The notes beneath the pieces were generated by a model. That model was not told the origin of the DNA, did not search any database, and saw nothing but the letters and a program-made list of their open reading frames with translations. Position numbers and translations under genes: made by a program. Below are positions 52,771 to 61,891 of a stretch of DNA of 64,000 nt, in pieces (position 1 is the first letter of the stretch; every line of letters starts with the position of its first letter). The stretch is from Salinimicrobium soli. GTDB taxonomy: Bacteria; Bacteroidota; Bacteroidia; Flavobacteriales; Flavobacteriaceae. The stretch spans positions 310,001 to 374,000 of the forward strand of contig NZ_JBLUWW010000002.1 in assembly GCF_048323655.1 (NCBI RefSeq), given 5' to 3'.

Positions 52771-54303
52771 ATGGCCGTTATTGGATCACTCATTAAAGGA
52801 CTTATTCACGCTACCGATGCTGTTACTTCTGAACCTGACGGAATTGAAGCGCAGGAGAAGGTGCTGCGGGAGTTATTGAAAAAGGCTAAGGATACTGCTT
52901 TCGGAAAGCATTATAATTTTGAAGAACTTCTGAAGTCGGACGATCTGCGGAGGGAATATGCTTCAAAAGTGCCCTTTTTCGATTACAATAAGATCAACAA
53001 AGAATGGTGGCAAAAGATGCACGAAGGAGAGGAGAGTGTGACCTGGCCGGGAAAACCACCGTATTTCGCCTTAAGTTCAGGGACGACGGGAAAGTCAAGT
53101 AAAAGGATTCCCGTGACCGAGGATATGGTGGAGGCAATTAGGCAAACGGGAATCAAACAGGTAGCCAGTTTAGCCAATTTTGATCTCCCTTCCGATTTTT
53201 TTCAGAAAGAGATCATGATGTTGGGTAGTTCTACAGATCTGGATAAGAAAAGTGACCATGAGGAAGGGGAGATCAGCGGCATTAGTGCCAGTAATATTCC
53301 TTTCTGGTTCCGGAATTTTTACAAGCCGGGAACCGACATAGCCGATATTGAAGATTGGGACGAGCGCGTAGCGGAGATCGCCAAAAATGCCAAAAACTGG
53401 GACATTGGGGCAATCACGGGAATTCCTTCCTGGACAGAGCTAATGATCAAAAAGATACTGGAGTACCACGACGCGAAAAACATCCACGAGATCTGGCCGA
53501 ACCTGCAGGTGTATTCCACCGGAGGGGTCGCCTTTGAACCTTATGAGAAGACCTTTGAACAATTGTTCGCCAGGCCGGTAACTGTAATAGATACCTACCT
53601 GGCTTCCGAAGGTTTTATGGCTTTCCAGGCACGCCCGGAAACCCGTTCCATGAAACTGGTGCTTGACAACGGCATCTATTTCGAATTTGTGCCTTTTAAA
53701 CCTGAATACATCGAGGAAGATGGTTCTTTAAATCCCGACGCACCGGTAGTGCCATTGGAAAAAGTGGAAGTCGATCAGGATTATGTGTTGGTTATTAGCA
53801 CAGTCTCAGGAGCATGGAGATATCTGATAGGGGATACCATCAAATTTACCGATGTGAAGAAAAAAGAGATCAGGATCACCGGACGCACTAAATTCTTCCT
53901 GAATGTGGTGGGATCGCAGCTTTCTGTCAATAAAATGAATGATGCTGTCAAAGAGCTGGAACAAAAATTTGGGATCACCATTCCGGAGTTCACTATTTCC
54001 GCAGTAAAAAAAGATGGAGAGTTCATCCATAAATGGTACCTGGGAGTGGAGGAAAACGGGAAGGTGAAAAATGAAGAGATGGCCAAAGCTTTGGATGAGT
54101 TGTTGAAAGATGCCAATAAAAATTACGGCGTAGCCCGAAAAAAGGCATTAAAAGGGGTAGAAGTTGTTCAGGTGCCGCCTTCAGTTTTCTTCGAGTGGAG
54201 CGGTAAGAACAAGAAAAAAGGGGGACAGGTAAAAATGGAAAAAGTAATGAAGGAGGAAAAGTTTGCTGATTGGGAAGAATTTGTGCAGCAACAATTATCC
54301 TAA
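52771..54303 (+). CDS. GH3-family acyl-adenylating enzyme
   Basis: 510 residues. GH3 landmarks: FALSSGTTGKSSKRIPVT near 93-110 for ATP binding, VYSTGGVAFEPYEKTF near 249-264, DTYLASEGFMAFQ near 273-285, YLIGDTIKFTD near 351-361 and ITGRTKFFLNVVGSQLS near 370-386. Plant GH3 enzymes conjugate hormones to amino acids; bacterial members adenylate a carboxylic acid and probably make an amide, with an unknown substrate. Single gene; its stop overlaps the stop of the converging peptidase gene by two bases. Confidence 0.85.
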   Translation: MAVIGSLIKGLIHATDAVTSEPDGIEAQEKVLRELLKKAKDTAFGKHYNFEELLKSDDLRREYASKVPFFDYNKINKEWWQKMHEGEESVTWPGKPPYFALSSGTTGKSSKRIPVTEDMVEAIRQTGIKQVASLANFDLPSDFFQKEIMMLGSSTDLDKKSDHEEGEISGISASNIPFWFRNFYKPGTDIADIEDWDERVAEIAKNAKNWDIGAITGIPSWTELMIKKILEYHDAKNIHEIWPNLQVYSTGGVAFEPYEKTFEQLFARPVTVIDTYLASEGFMAFQARPETRSMKLVLDNGIYFEFVPFKPEYIEEDGSLNPDAPVVPLEKVEVDQDYVLVISTVSGAWRYLIGDTIKFTDVKKKEIRITGRTKFFLNVVGSQLSVNKMNDAVKELEQKFGITIPEFTISAVKKDGEFIHKWYLGVEENGKVKNEEMAKALDELLKDANKNYGVARKKALKGVEVVQVPPSVFFEWSGKNKKKGGQVKMEKVMKEEKFADWEEFVQQQLS

Positions 54304-54977
54304 CCTCCAGATTCTGCTTTTTCAAGATCCTCTTCCAGCTTATTCACCAGAACAATGATCTCTTCCGGACTCAAATAAAGGCGGGCGATTCGCTCTTTAT
54401 ACGCATCTGACAGTGAACTGTTGTTGAGTATAAAATCTTTGGTGGCCAAAATGTAATCTCCCATGCCGTGTGTGACAGCAAAAGTATCTGCTGCTCTTTC
54501 GGCTTCCTTGATGTAATTGGAGGATGTGATATATCTTAACCCAAAAATGATCAATCCTGCAGCAGTTTTTTCCCGGTAATCCATTATGTGTCCCAACTCA
54601 TGGCCCAGCCAGCCTATAAGTACTTCAGAAGGAACTTCTTCCATGGAGACTTCTTCCTCTTCGATCACAAATTTACTGCTTATGTAAATGTTGTAGCGCC
54701 TCTTGTTCTTCCCTTTAAAAAGATTGCTCAGCTGAGGTTGTGCCTGCATAAAAGACTTTTTGATGTTGTCTTTGAATTTAAATTCTATGTGCACATTCTC
54801 AAGTTCGGGGTAATAGGAAAGTGCCTTTTTAGCCTCTTTTAAGATCTTGGATGGAATTACTTTATTATCCTGGTAAACTACTTTTTCTTTCATATCTTTT
54901 TTAGCTGCACAGCCATTAAGCGCCACTAAAAGTGGCATTGCAATCACTGTAAGTATAATTCTTTTGATCAAGGTCAT
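54300..54977 (-). CDS. HELGH metallopeptidase lipoprotein
   Basis: 225 residues from the ATG at 54977 (MTLIKRIILTVIAMPLLVALNGC): lipobox LNGC with Cys23. The zinc motif GWLGHELGHIMDY near 141-153 (HELGH) and the AERAADTFAVTHG near 179-191 (a possible third Glu ligand) point to an M48/M56-like or other gluzincin peptidase. No transmembrane core, so it is likely a periplasmic lipoprotein. Upstream in-frame codons reach 55109 but encode a basic stretch with no signal; the inner ATG is preferred. Substrate unknown. Confidence 0.72.
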   Translation of the reverse strand: MTLIKRIILTVIAMPLLVALNGCAAKKDMKEKVVYQDNKVIPSKILKEAKKALSYYPELENVHIEFKFKDNIKKSFMQAQPQLSNLFKGKNKRRYNIYISSKFVIEEEEVSMEEVPSEVLIGWLGHELGHIMDYREKTAAGLIIFGLRYITSSNYIKEAERAADTFAVTHGMGDYILATKDFILNNSSLSDAYKERIARLYLSPEEIIVLVNKLEEDLEKAESGG

Positions 54978-55121
54978 AAGGTTTTTAGCAGTCTTTTTCT
55001 CTGAAGACCGCTCTCTATAATTTAAAAAATTCCGAAGGGCTAAAAAAGAAAACCGCCTGAAAATATGGCGCAGCAGCTTGTTTTTGAGTAAATTAAACCC
55101 GTTAACCAACTTTCAATCATT

Positions 55122-55907
55122 ATGCCGGAACTACCCGAGATCACCTTGTTCAAGAGTTATTTTGATGAAACTTCCCTGCACCAGAAGATCAAGAGTATAG
55201 ATTTTTTGCACACGGGCTCATTACAGTCTTCAAAAAATGATTTTGTCAAAGCCCTGGAGGGAAAAGAATTTACTGAAACTCGAAGGTTGGGAAAATACCT
55301 GCTGATCAAAACCTCGGGAGATAAAGTTCTGGTGATGCATTTCGGAATGACCGGAGAACTGGAATACTACAGAAATCAGGATCCTCCAAAATATGCCCGG
55401 GTGATCTTCAATTTTTCTGATGATGCCCATCTTGGCTATTTATGCCGAAGAAAACTCGGGAAGTTGTTCCTCGCCGATAGTGAAGAGGAATTTAAAAAAG
55501 AACATTCTCTTGGAACCGATGCGCTGGAGCTGAAGGAGAAGGATTTTATGGAGCTTTTGGAAGACAAGACCGGAAGCATCAAAGGGGTTCTTACAGATCA
55601 ACACACTCTTTCGGGGATCGGGAATGTCTATTCGGATGAAATGTTGTACCAATGCGGAATTCATCCGAAAACCAAAACCGATACTCTTGATGAGGACCAG
55701 AAAAAACAGCTTTTCAAAGAGATGAAAAATGTCCTGAAACTGGCTATCAAGAAAGAAGGGAAACGCTCTGAATTTCCTTCTGATTTTCTTATTCGTCATA
55801 GAAAGGAAGGGGAGGATTGTCCGAAATGTAAAGGCAAGATCAAAAAGATAAAAGTTTCCGGGCGCAGTACCTATTTTTGCCCATCCTGTCAAAAGGAAAG
55901 ATCCTGA
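55122..55907 (+). CDS. Fpg/Nei family DNA glycosylase
   Basis: 261 residues. Begins MPELPEITLF: Pro2 and Glu3 are the catalytic residues after Met removal. The DNA-binding lysine in RRLGKYLLIK near 58-67, MHFGMTGELEYY near 77-88, the helix-two-turn-helix with GIGNVYSDEMLYQCGIHPK near 166-184, and a zinc finger at the end (CPKCKGKIKKIKVSGRSTYFCPSC). It removes oxidised bases and cuts the backbone. Fpg and Nei are hard to tell apart here. Divergent from the peptidase gene. Confidence 0.9.
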   Translation: MPELPEITLFKSYFDETSLHQKIKSIDFLHTGSLQSSKNDFVKALEGKEFTETRRLGKYLLIKTSGDKVLVMHFGMTGELEYYRNQDPPKYARVIFNFSDDAHLGYLCRRKLGKLFLADSEEEFKKEHSLGTDALELKEKDFMELLEDKTGSIKGVLTDQHTLSGIGNVYSDEMLYQCGIHPKTKTDTLDEDQKKQLFKEMKNVLKLAIKKEGKRSEFPSDFLIRHRKEGEDCPKCKGKIKKIKVSGRSTYFCPSCQKERS

Positions 55908-55925
55908 TCTTCTTGCTTAAAAAGG

Positions 55926-56609
55926 TCAGATTTCCAGCTCCATTCCGTCGTGAGCACAAATGAGTTCAATTTCACCAGACAGCGCTTTGATCTTTTTCTT
56001 TGCTTCCGAAATATCTTCAAAGAACCAGTTTCCGTAGTGGGTAAAAACTATCTTATCGGTTACAGGTTTCAACAGGTTTATAAGGTTTGGAATTCCTGTA
56101 TGCCCAAAAATGCGATTTCCCTTTCTGTTTATCCTGCCACCTTTTTCTACAAACGAAGCCTCGGTAATGACAAGGTCAATTTTCGGAAAGTCTGAAAAGT
56201 TAGCTTTTTCGATCCAGGCTACATCTCCTGTGATAAAAATTTTCTTTCCGTTCTTTTCAATCAGATAACCACAGGATTTGAGACTTAGTGCATGGATGAC
56301 AGGCACGGGAGTAAAGGAATAGGTTCCCACCTCAAATTTTCCGGAGATCACTTTTAGATCAGGTATCAGCTCATTTTTTTCGGGTCCAAAAAGGGGAATT
56401 TCAGGAGTGAATTTTTCATTGTCAAAAACGAAGAATGCATGATCAGGATGAAAATGGGTGAACACAATTGCCTTCGGATTATTTTCCAGGTATTGCTTTT
56501 CTCCAATGTCCACCAGAATTTTGTCATCGATCAAAATTCCGCTGTAATTTTTATGATGAGGGGCAGAAGGTTCTACTTTTCCCCGTGTGCCAAGGATCTT
56601 TAACTTCAT
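55926..56609 (-). CDS. MBL-fold metallohydrolase
   Basis: 227 residues from the ATG at 56609. Metallo-beta-lactamase motif THFHPDHAF near 51-59, followed by VIHALSLKSCGYLIE near 105-119, FITGDVAWIEKANFSDFPKIDLVITEASF near 125-153 and FTHYGNW near 193-199. It looks like a small hydrolase (RNase Z/ElaC-type or phosphodiesterase-like). A GTG nine bases upstream would add three residues. Second gene after the erythromycin-esterase-like gene, 12 bases apart, so likely one operon. Confidence 0.8.
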   Translation of the reverse strand: MKLKILGTRGKVEPSAPHHKNYSGILIDDKILVDIGEKQYLENNPKAIVFTHFHPDHAFFVFDNEKFTPEIPLFGPEKNELIPDLKVISGKFEVGTYSFTPVPVIHALSLKSCGYLIEKNGKKIFITGDVAWIEKANFSDFPKIDLVITEASFVEKGGRINRKGNRIFGHTGIPNLINLLKPVTDKIVFTHYGNWFFEDISEAKKKIKALSGEIELICAHDGMELEI

Positions 56610-56621
56610 TGAGGCCACTTT

Positions 56622-57950
56622 TTAAATTCCGAAGGGATAGGTGTCGGGCACCTGATGGCCATCCGGTTTGAGGTGTAAGGGGTGGAGACCCTGCGTCTGA
56701 TCAAGAAAGAGGAAAGCATCATAGCGGTCTGAGAGCCGGGTAGGCACATAATTACCGCGTTCGTGGTGCGGATCATACACTACGCCCACGGCCCGGTGTC
56801 CCATTCTTTCCTCAAAAATTTCTTTTAATGGCGAGTCATCATCAAAAATGAGCATCTTGTCTTTTGCGCCGTTCTGGTGTAAAAGTTTTTCCACGCTTCC
56901 TTCAATGCCTTTTGGTAGTTCCATTTCCTTCATTTCGGCACCCCAAAAACTACCGGCGACCACAGAACCTTCATATGAACCGAAACCTACAAGGACTACT
57001 CCTTCATCCTGATGTTGCTGCCTTACCAGCTGCCCCACGTTATGCATACCGTGAGCGGCCATATCGGTTGCCCGGGCATCTCCTATATGAGTGTTGTGCT
57101 CCCAAACAATGACCTTGGCATCTTTGTGTTCACTTTGGGCATTATGATATTTCATCAGTGTATTCAAGGTTTCTACCATATGAGAGTCCCGCACATTCCA
57201 GGAGGAACTGTCAAAACTTGCCATCGCTTCGTAATATTTTTCGGCATTTTTGAGGACCAGGGAATTGAGTTCGGCGTTCAATCCGGCTTCAGGTTCATTT
57301 TCGTAAAAATCGGTTTTTTGACGCACCTCTGTCAATAACTGAACCACCTCATTCCGGCATTTTTGATTGAGTCCGCGATAGGCGGTAACATAGGAATCAT
57401 TCTTGCGATAAGGTTCAAAACAATCTGCAGCCTGTCTGGCAAGCACCGCCGTATCCGGATCTTCTTTTTCCAGATATTTGACAATGATCTCCATAGATTC
57501 CCAGAGGCTGTAAACATCGAGCCCGTAAAACCCGACCTTTTTCTTTTGTTCCAGGTGTTTGTTATGTTTTCTCAACCAGGTAGCGAAGGCGGCAATTTCC
57601 CAATTAGCCCACATCCAGGTGGGCCAGCGCTTGAACTGACTGAGGACATCTTTAATGGAAACTTCGGAATCAGTCATCCCTTTGATCCACCGATTGATCT
57701 GGAAACAATCGGGCCAGTCGCCTTCCACAGCTACAAAAGAAAAGCCTTTCTCTTCTATCAGGCGTTTGGAAATTTCGGCTCTCCAGGTATAATATTCGTG
57801 GGTACCGTGGCTGGCTTCGCCTAGCAAAACGTACCGGGAATCTCCTATTCGCTCCAAAAGGGGATCGAGATCCTCAGCATTTTCCAGCGGCCTGATATGT
57901 TTGGTGGAGGCATCAGGTTGAGACGTGAAATTTGAAATCCAGTTTGCCAT
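56622..57950 (-). CDS. Erythromycin-esterase-like protein
   Basis: 442 residues, COG2312. Landmarks: YVLLGEASHGTHEYYTWRAEISKRLIEEKGFSFVAVEGDWPDC near 39-81, carrying the catalytic-type His in SHGTHE and Glu in VEGDWPD; KVGFYGLDVYSLWES near 137-151 and VIVWEHNTHIGDARAT near 284-299. Family members include macrolide-lactone esterases (EreA/B) and many of unknown role. Resistance is not proven. The downstream MBL gene is 12 bases away. No antibiotic gene cluster is around. Confidence 0.85.
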   Translation of the reverse strand: MANWISNFTSQPDASTKHIRPLENAEDLDPLLERIGDSRYVLLGEASHGTHEYYTWRAEISKRLIEEKGFSFVAVEGDWPDCFQINRWIKGMTDSEVSIKDVLSQFKRWPTWMWANWEIAAFATWLRKHNKHLEQKKKVGFYGLDVYSLWESMEIIVKYLEKEDPDTAVLARQAADCFEPYRKNDSYVTAYRGLNQKCRNEVVQLLTEVRQKTDFYENEPEAGLNAELNSLVLKNAEKYYEAMASFDSSSWNVRDSHMVETLNTLMKYHNAQSEHKDAKVIVWEHNTHIGDARATDMAAHGMHNVGQLVRQQHQDEGVVLVGFGSYEGSVVAGSFWGAEMKEMELPKGIEGSVEKLLHQNGAKDKMLIFDDDSPLKEIFEERMGHRAVGVVYDPHHERGNYVPTRLSDRYDAFLFLDQTQGLHPLHLKPDGHQVPDTYPFGI

Positions 57951-58079
57951 AGCAGTATAAATTATGTTTTAAATTAATTTACGAAATATTGAGGGGCTGC
58001 AGCCTTCAGCAGGTGAGGCTTTAGAAAAGTTTAAGTCCTTCTCACAAAATTTTAAGGTGGTTTTAGTTAATTTAGTGAT

Positions 58080-59054
58080 ATGCAGGAACTTCAAATAGGC
58101 GTTGGCTTACTTATCATCGTCTTTACTTTTCTTGATTTTTTTCATACAACTCTCTCGGGTAATGGTTTCGGTTGGCTCTCCGGAAAACTTAACCGGGGCC
58201 TCAACATTATTATCCTTCAAAACCGAAGCAGGCAAATTTTCGGATTTTCTGGACTTATTCATCTACTGGTGACCACCTTCATGTGGTTCTCCTTGCTGTT
58301 GTTGGGGACCTTTATCATATTTACCAGTAGCCAGGATATGGTGGTGAATGGATCAACATTTGTTCCCGCAACCTATATCGAGCGTTTCTATTTTACCTGT
58401 TACCTGCTTTCTACGGTAGGGATCGGGGATTTTATTCCGGGGAACAGTACCAGCGAATTACTTGCCGGAATCTTGTCTTTTTCAGGATTCATTTTGATCA
58501 CCACCGGACTAACCTATCTGCTGAGTGTTGTAAACGCGGTGCTGAATAAGAAGGAACTTTCTTTGTCTATTGCCACTTTAGGTCAGGATTTAGAGGAAAT
58601 GTACAATTACTTTAAAAATGAAGATGACCTGGCTTCCCTGATGTCTGACAGTAGTGACCTGCGCCAGCAGATACTGAGAAATTCCAGTAGTTATCTCGCT
58701 TTTCCCATGGTTAACTTTTTTCTTACCAGGGATAGAGAGTTTGCCGTAATTGTCCAGCTGGCAAGGCTGTATGAAGTATTGGTGGTCCTGCGAATGGATT
58801 GGCAGGAAGGCACACGGCAGTATTCTAAGATCTGCAGTATTATAAAAGCACTTGAATATTATCTCCAATTGGGACTCGAAAAACCTGAGTCTGCATCAGA
58901 CTGTAAAGAAAAACTGGATACCCTTAGGAGTTTTTGGATGGAGAAAGGGCACGTCTACAAGAGTTATAAATTAATAGATAAACAATTTACAGCCAACCTC
59001 GAGTATGCCGGCTGGCAATGGGAAGACGTGTACAAATATTCAGATCAGGAATAA
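58080..59054 (+). CDS. Two-TM potassium-channel-like protein
   Basis: 324 residues. TM segments near 3-21, 60-82 and 125-150; the pore lies between the last two. The filter reads STVGIGDF at residues 111-118, where TVGYGD is the norm. The C-terminal half (150-324) is a soluble domain with helices, not a recognisable RCK domain. It would be an inner-membrane cation channel; selectivity for potassium is inferred. Single gene; the converging DUF4168 gene lies downstream with a hairpin between them. Confidence 0.8.
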   Translation: MQELQIGVGLLIIVFTFLDFFHTTLSGNGFGWLSGKLNRGLNIIILQNRSRQIFGFSGLIHLLVTTFMWFSLLLLGTFIIFTSSQDMVVNGSTFVPATYIERFYFTCYLLSTVGIGDFIPGNSTSELLAGILSFSGFILITTGLTYLLSVVNAVLNKKELSLSIATLGQDLEEMYNYFKNEDDLASLMSDSSDLRQQILRNSSSYLAFPMVNFFLTRDREFAVIVQLARLYEVLVVLRMDWQEGTRQYSKICSIIKALEYYLQLGLEKPESASDCKEKLDTLRSFWMEKGHVYKSYKLIDKQFTANLEYAGWQWEDVYKYSDQE

Positions 59055-59080
59055 AAAAAAAGCGGCAAAAATGCCGCTTT
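59051..59080. terminator. Hairpin between the channel gene and the DUF4168 gene
   Basis: Stem AAAGCGGCA / TGCCGCTTT with an AAAA loop. The minus-strand side ends in nine T (positions 59053-59061), so it is best as the terminator of the minus-strand gene. The plus strand side lacks a T run. Confidence 0.75.
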
Positions 59081-59101
59081 AAAAATGCCTTTTTTGAGCA
59101 T

Positions 59102-59551
59102 CTATTTCTTTTGAAACTCTTCTTTTAGACGCTCCTGCAAAGCAGCATCCTGTTGAAGACGGGTCGCTATTTGCTGATATCTTTCTATAGTAAGCCCATT
59201 ACTTGTGATCATGTCTTCCATCTTTTGCTGGAAAGAGACCTGCATTTTTTCAATTTCAGAAATGACATCTTCGTACTTCTCCTGCTCTTCGGCAGTGGCG
59301 TCTACTTCTGTATCAGGATCCAGGGTGGCTTTGTGGATCTCGTTGAACCGCTTGATCTCCAGATCTTCGCTTTTTATTACTTCCTGCATCTTCAATTGCG
59401 CCTCCTGATTGGTCATTCTCATTTGCTGGAAAGTCTGTGCGAATTTTGTCAACTCCGCGTCAGTCACTTTTTGCCCTTCCTGGGCCATTAGTGCAGTCGT
59501 GCTGAAAATAAAAATCAACAACATTCCTGCAATTCTCTTCATTCTAGTCAT
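59102..59551 (-). CDS. DUF4168 exported protein
   Basis: 149 residues from the ATG at 59551, or 146 from 59542. Signal peptide …IFSTTALMAQE. The mature part fits DUF4168: VTDAELTKFAQTFQQMRMTNQEAQLKMQEVI and then EIEKMQVSFQQKMEDMITSNGLTIERYQQIATRLQQDAALQERLKEEF. All helices with many Gln and Glu. Function unknown, probably envelope-associated. Terminator just behind. Longer frames up to 59578 exist but add only a polar stretch before the signal. Confidence 0.75.
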   Translation of the reverse strand: MTRMKRIAGMLLIFIFSTTALMAQEGQKVTDAELTKFAQTFQQMRMTNQEAQLKMQEVIKSEDLEIKRFNEIHKATLDPDTEVDATAEEQEKYEDVISEIEKMQVSFQQKMEDMITSNGLTIERYQQIATRLQQDAALQERLKEEFQKK

Positions 59552-59650
59552 ATTCAATTTTTTATAGTTCAGGGGCAAACCTAACAGGAATGATGGGAAA
59601 AGCCAAAAAATTGGGGAGTTAATCTGAAAAAGTGAGGTTTTAAAAAGGAA

Positions 59651-59678
59651 GAAAAAAGCTCCCTTTTTGGGAGCTTTT
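59651..59678 (-). terminator. Terminator after lysA
   Basis: Stem AAAAGCTCCC / GGGAGCTTTT with a 5-base loop; on the minus strand the hairpin is followed by TTTTTTC. It lies just after the lysA stop at 59682. Confidence 0.85.
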
Positions 59679-59681
59679 CAT

Positions 59682-60902
59682 TTATAATCCGGTTTCTTCA
59701 AAATTAAAAGGCACCTGTCCGCGGGTAAGGTCTTCGAAGTTTTCCCTTTTTCTAATCAGGTGGGCTTCCCCATTATGCCACAGAACTTCAGGTGGTCTAA
59801 ACCTGCTGTTGTAGTTGCTGGCCATAGAAAAGCAATAGGCGCCGGCGTTGTCAAAAGCAAGTATGTCTCCTTCTTTTATTTCGGCGATACGGCGGTTATT
59901 GGCAAAAGTGTCGGTCTCACATATATATCCCACCACTGAATAGAAGCGTTCTTTTCCTTCAGGATTAGAGATATTATGGATCTCATGCCTGGAGCCGTAG
60001 AGCATTGGTCTAATAAGGTGATTGAAACCGCTGTCAACTCCTGCAAAAACAGTAGAAGTTGTCTGCTTGATCACATTGACCTTCACCAGGAATTTTCCGG
60101 CCTCACTCACAAGAAATTTTCCGGGTTCAAAGGCAAGGGTAAGGTCTCTTCCGTAGTTGCGGCAGAATTCATTGAATCTTGCGGAAAGTTTTTCCCCAAG
60201 CTCTTCAATATTTGTTTCAATGTCTCCTTCTTTATAAGGTACTTTGAATCCGCTACCAAAATCAATGAACTCAAGATCTTTAAAGTTTTTGGCAGTTTCA
60301 AAAAGGATCTCAGATGCGTAAAGGAAAACTTCTATGTCCAAAATATCACTTCCGGTGTGCATGTGAATTCCATTGATGTTCATTCCGGTATTCTCAACGA
60401 TCCTCAACAGGTGCGGAATCTGGTGAATGGAAATTCCGAATTTGGAATCAATATGGCCTACTGAAATGTTCGTGTTTCCACCGGCCATCACGTGCGGATT
60501 GATCCTGATGCAAACAGGCACTTTTGGATGTCTGGATCCAAACTGCTCCAGAATAGAAAGATTATCAATATTGATCTGCACCCCCAAAGTAGAAACCTCT
60601 TCGATCTCCTCGAGAGAAACTCCATTTGGAGTGTAGATGATTTTGGAGGGTTCTACTCCGGCTGCAAGCCCCAGCTTCACCTCCTGAATTGAAACAGTAT
60701 CCAGGCCTGCGCCTAATGTTCGGAATAGTTTTAGAACCGAAATATTAGAAAGCGCCTTGACCGCATAATTGATGCGTAGCTGCTGCACATTTTGAAAGGC
60801 ATTGGTAAGTCGCCTGTACTGTGAAATGATCTTTTCGGAATCATACACATAGACAGGGCTGCCAAATTCTTCTGCTATATCTAAAAGGTTCTGGTTGTTC
60901 AT
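59682..60902 (-). CDS. lysA: Diaminopimelate decarboxylase
   Basis: 406 residues. PLP alanine-racemase fold: PVYVYDSEKI near 16-25, Lys49 in INYAVKALSN for the Schiff base, HIDSKFGIS near 147-155, MNINGIHMHTGSDI near 174-187, LEFIDFGSGFKVPY near 207-220, FEPGKFLVSEAGKFL near 266-280 and CETDTFANNR near 336-345. It removes CO2 from meso-diaminopimelate to give lysine. Single gene with a terminator behind. A TATTTTTG element at 60929-60922 (minus) fits the -7 consensus; no -33 is clear. Confidence 0.95.
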   Translation of the reverse strand: MNNQNLLDIAEEFGSPVYVYDSEKIISQYRRLTNAFQNVQQLRINYAVKALSNISVLKLFRTLGAGLDTVSIQEVKLGLAAGVEPSKIIYTPNGVSLEEIEEVSTLGVQINIDNLSILEQFGSRHPKVPVCIRINPHVMAGGNTNISVGHIDSKFGISIHQIPHLLRIVENTGMNINGIHMHTGSDILDIEVFLYASEILFETAKNFKDLEFIDFGSGFKVPYKEGDIETNIEELGEKLSARFNEFCRNYGRDLTLAFEPGKFLVSEAGKFLVKVNVIKQTTSTVFAGVDSGFNHLIRPMLYGSRHEIHNISNPEGKERFYSVVGYICETDTFANNRRIAEIKEGDILAFDNAGAYCFSMASNYNSRFRPPEVLWHNGEAHLIRKRENFEDLTRGQVPFNFEETGL

Positions 60903-60921
60903 TTTTCTGAAATTAAGGATG

Positions 60922-60929
60922 CAAAAATA
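60922..60929 (-). promoter_or_regulatory. Candidate -7 element of lysA
   Basis: TATTTTTG on the minus strand, 19 bases upstream of the ATG. Fits TAnnTTTG. The partner -33 TTG is not visible. Confidence 0.35.
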
Positions 60930-61128
60930 ACGGAGTTTGAAGCACTTCCTAAACTCCCTGTTTAAAATTAACCAATTCTAACAAATTGTTATTTTTGAGA
61001 GTATCCTTTTGAAATGTACTGCAAATTCGGTGCTTCGAAAGTGCCTCAAATTTATAACGAAAATAAAGCCGAAGAGCGTTCATGAGCTAAAAAGATTTTC
61101 GTAATTTAATATTGTAAATCAAATAGTT

Positions 61129-61782
61129 ATGACTTCTAGGTTAGCATTGTTCCCCCTACAGAATGTTGTCTTTCCTGGTGAAAAACTACCGCTTCACATT
61201 TTTGAGGAGCGGTATAAACAATTGATCCAAGATTGCGAAACGACAGGGATTACCTTTGGGATCCCGGTATACCTGAACAACAAGTTGAAGTATGGAACTG
61301 AAGTAGAGTTGAAACAGGTAGTGAACAGTTATGCTTCAGGAGCAAAAGATGTGATCTGTCACGGGCTGCGGGTCTTCAGAATCCGTGAATTTGAGCATAT
61401 GGAAAAAGGAAAGATCTACGCGGGGGGTGACGTGGAATTTCTTGAGGATATTGATGATCCCGATGAGGAACAAAAACAACAGTTAATAGACCTTATTGTT
61501 GAACTGTACCTGCATCTGGAAGTGCCGCCGCCGGTCATTGATTACGCCACCTTCCGAAGTTTTACATTGGCGCACAAGATCGGACTTTCCCTGCAACAGG
61601 AATATTCCCTTTTAAAACTGACTTCAGAGAAAGACAGACAGGCGTATATTATTAATCATCTGTGTATTACCATTCCAATAGTTCAGGAAATGAACAGAGC
61701 TAAACAAACCATAGAGCTCAACGGACATTTCCGCAATTTTGACCCGTTAGATTTCAGGGAATTTCGACTCAAGACCAGGTAA
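61129..61782 (+). CDS. LON N-domain (substrate-binding) protein
   Basis: 217 residues. It starts LALFPLQNVVFPGEKLPLHIFEERYKQLI near 4-32, the hallmark of the N-terminal Lon substrate-binding domain (PUA-like beta barrel), and then RVFRIREFE near 82-90. No ATPase or protease domain follows. Such stand-alone LON-N proteins are common in bacteria; the role is unknown, possibly recognition of substrates for Lon or ClpXP. Single gene, 110 bases upstream of sucC. Confidence 0.85.
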   Translation: MTSRLALFPLQNVVFPGEKLPLHIFEERYKQLIQDCETTGITFGIPVYLNNKLKYGTEVELKQVVNSYASGAKDVICHGLRVFRIREFEHMEKGKIYAGGDVEFLEDIDDPDEEQKQQLIDLIVELYLHLEVPPPVIDYATFRSFTLAHKIGLSLQQEYSLLKLTSEKDRQAYIINHLCITIPIVQEMNRAKQTIELNGHFRNFDPLDFREFRLKTR

Positions 61783-61824
61783 TTATCAGAACCCTTTTTG
61801 AACAAGGCCTTCATTCAAAAAATA

Positions 61825-61856
61825 TTGGCAGAATCCTATAATGTTTGTTACTTTTG
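61825..61856 (+). promoter_or_regulatory. Candidate sucC promoter
   Basis: TTG at 61825-61827 and TACTTTTG at 61849-61856, 21 bases apart. Both elements fit the Bacteroidota promoter (TTG and TAnnTTTG). The sucC ATG is 36 bases downstream. Confidence 0.6.
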
Positions 61857-61891
61857 TGGACCATAATAAACACAGAAGAAACCACCTCATT

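Noticed and set aside
54978..55109. N-terminal extension of the HELGH lipoprotein
   Set aside because: It would bury the lipoprotein signal peptide, and the extra stretch is basic with no membrane or domain feature.
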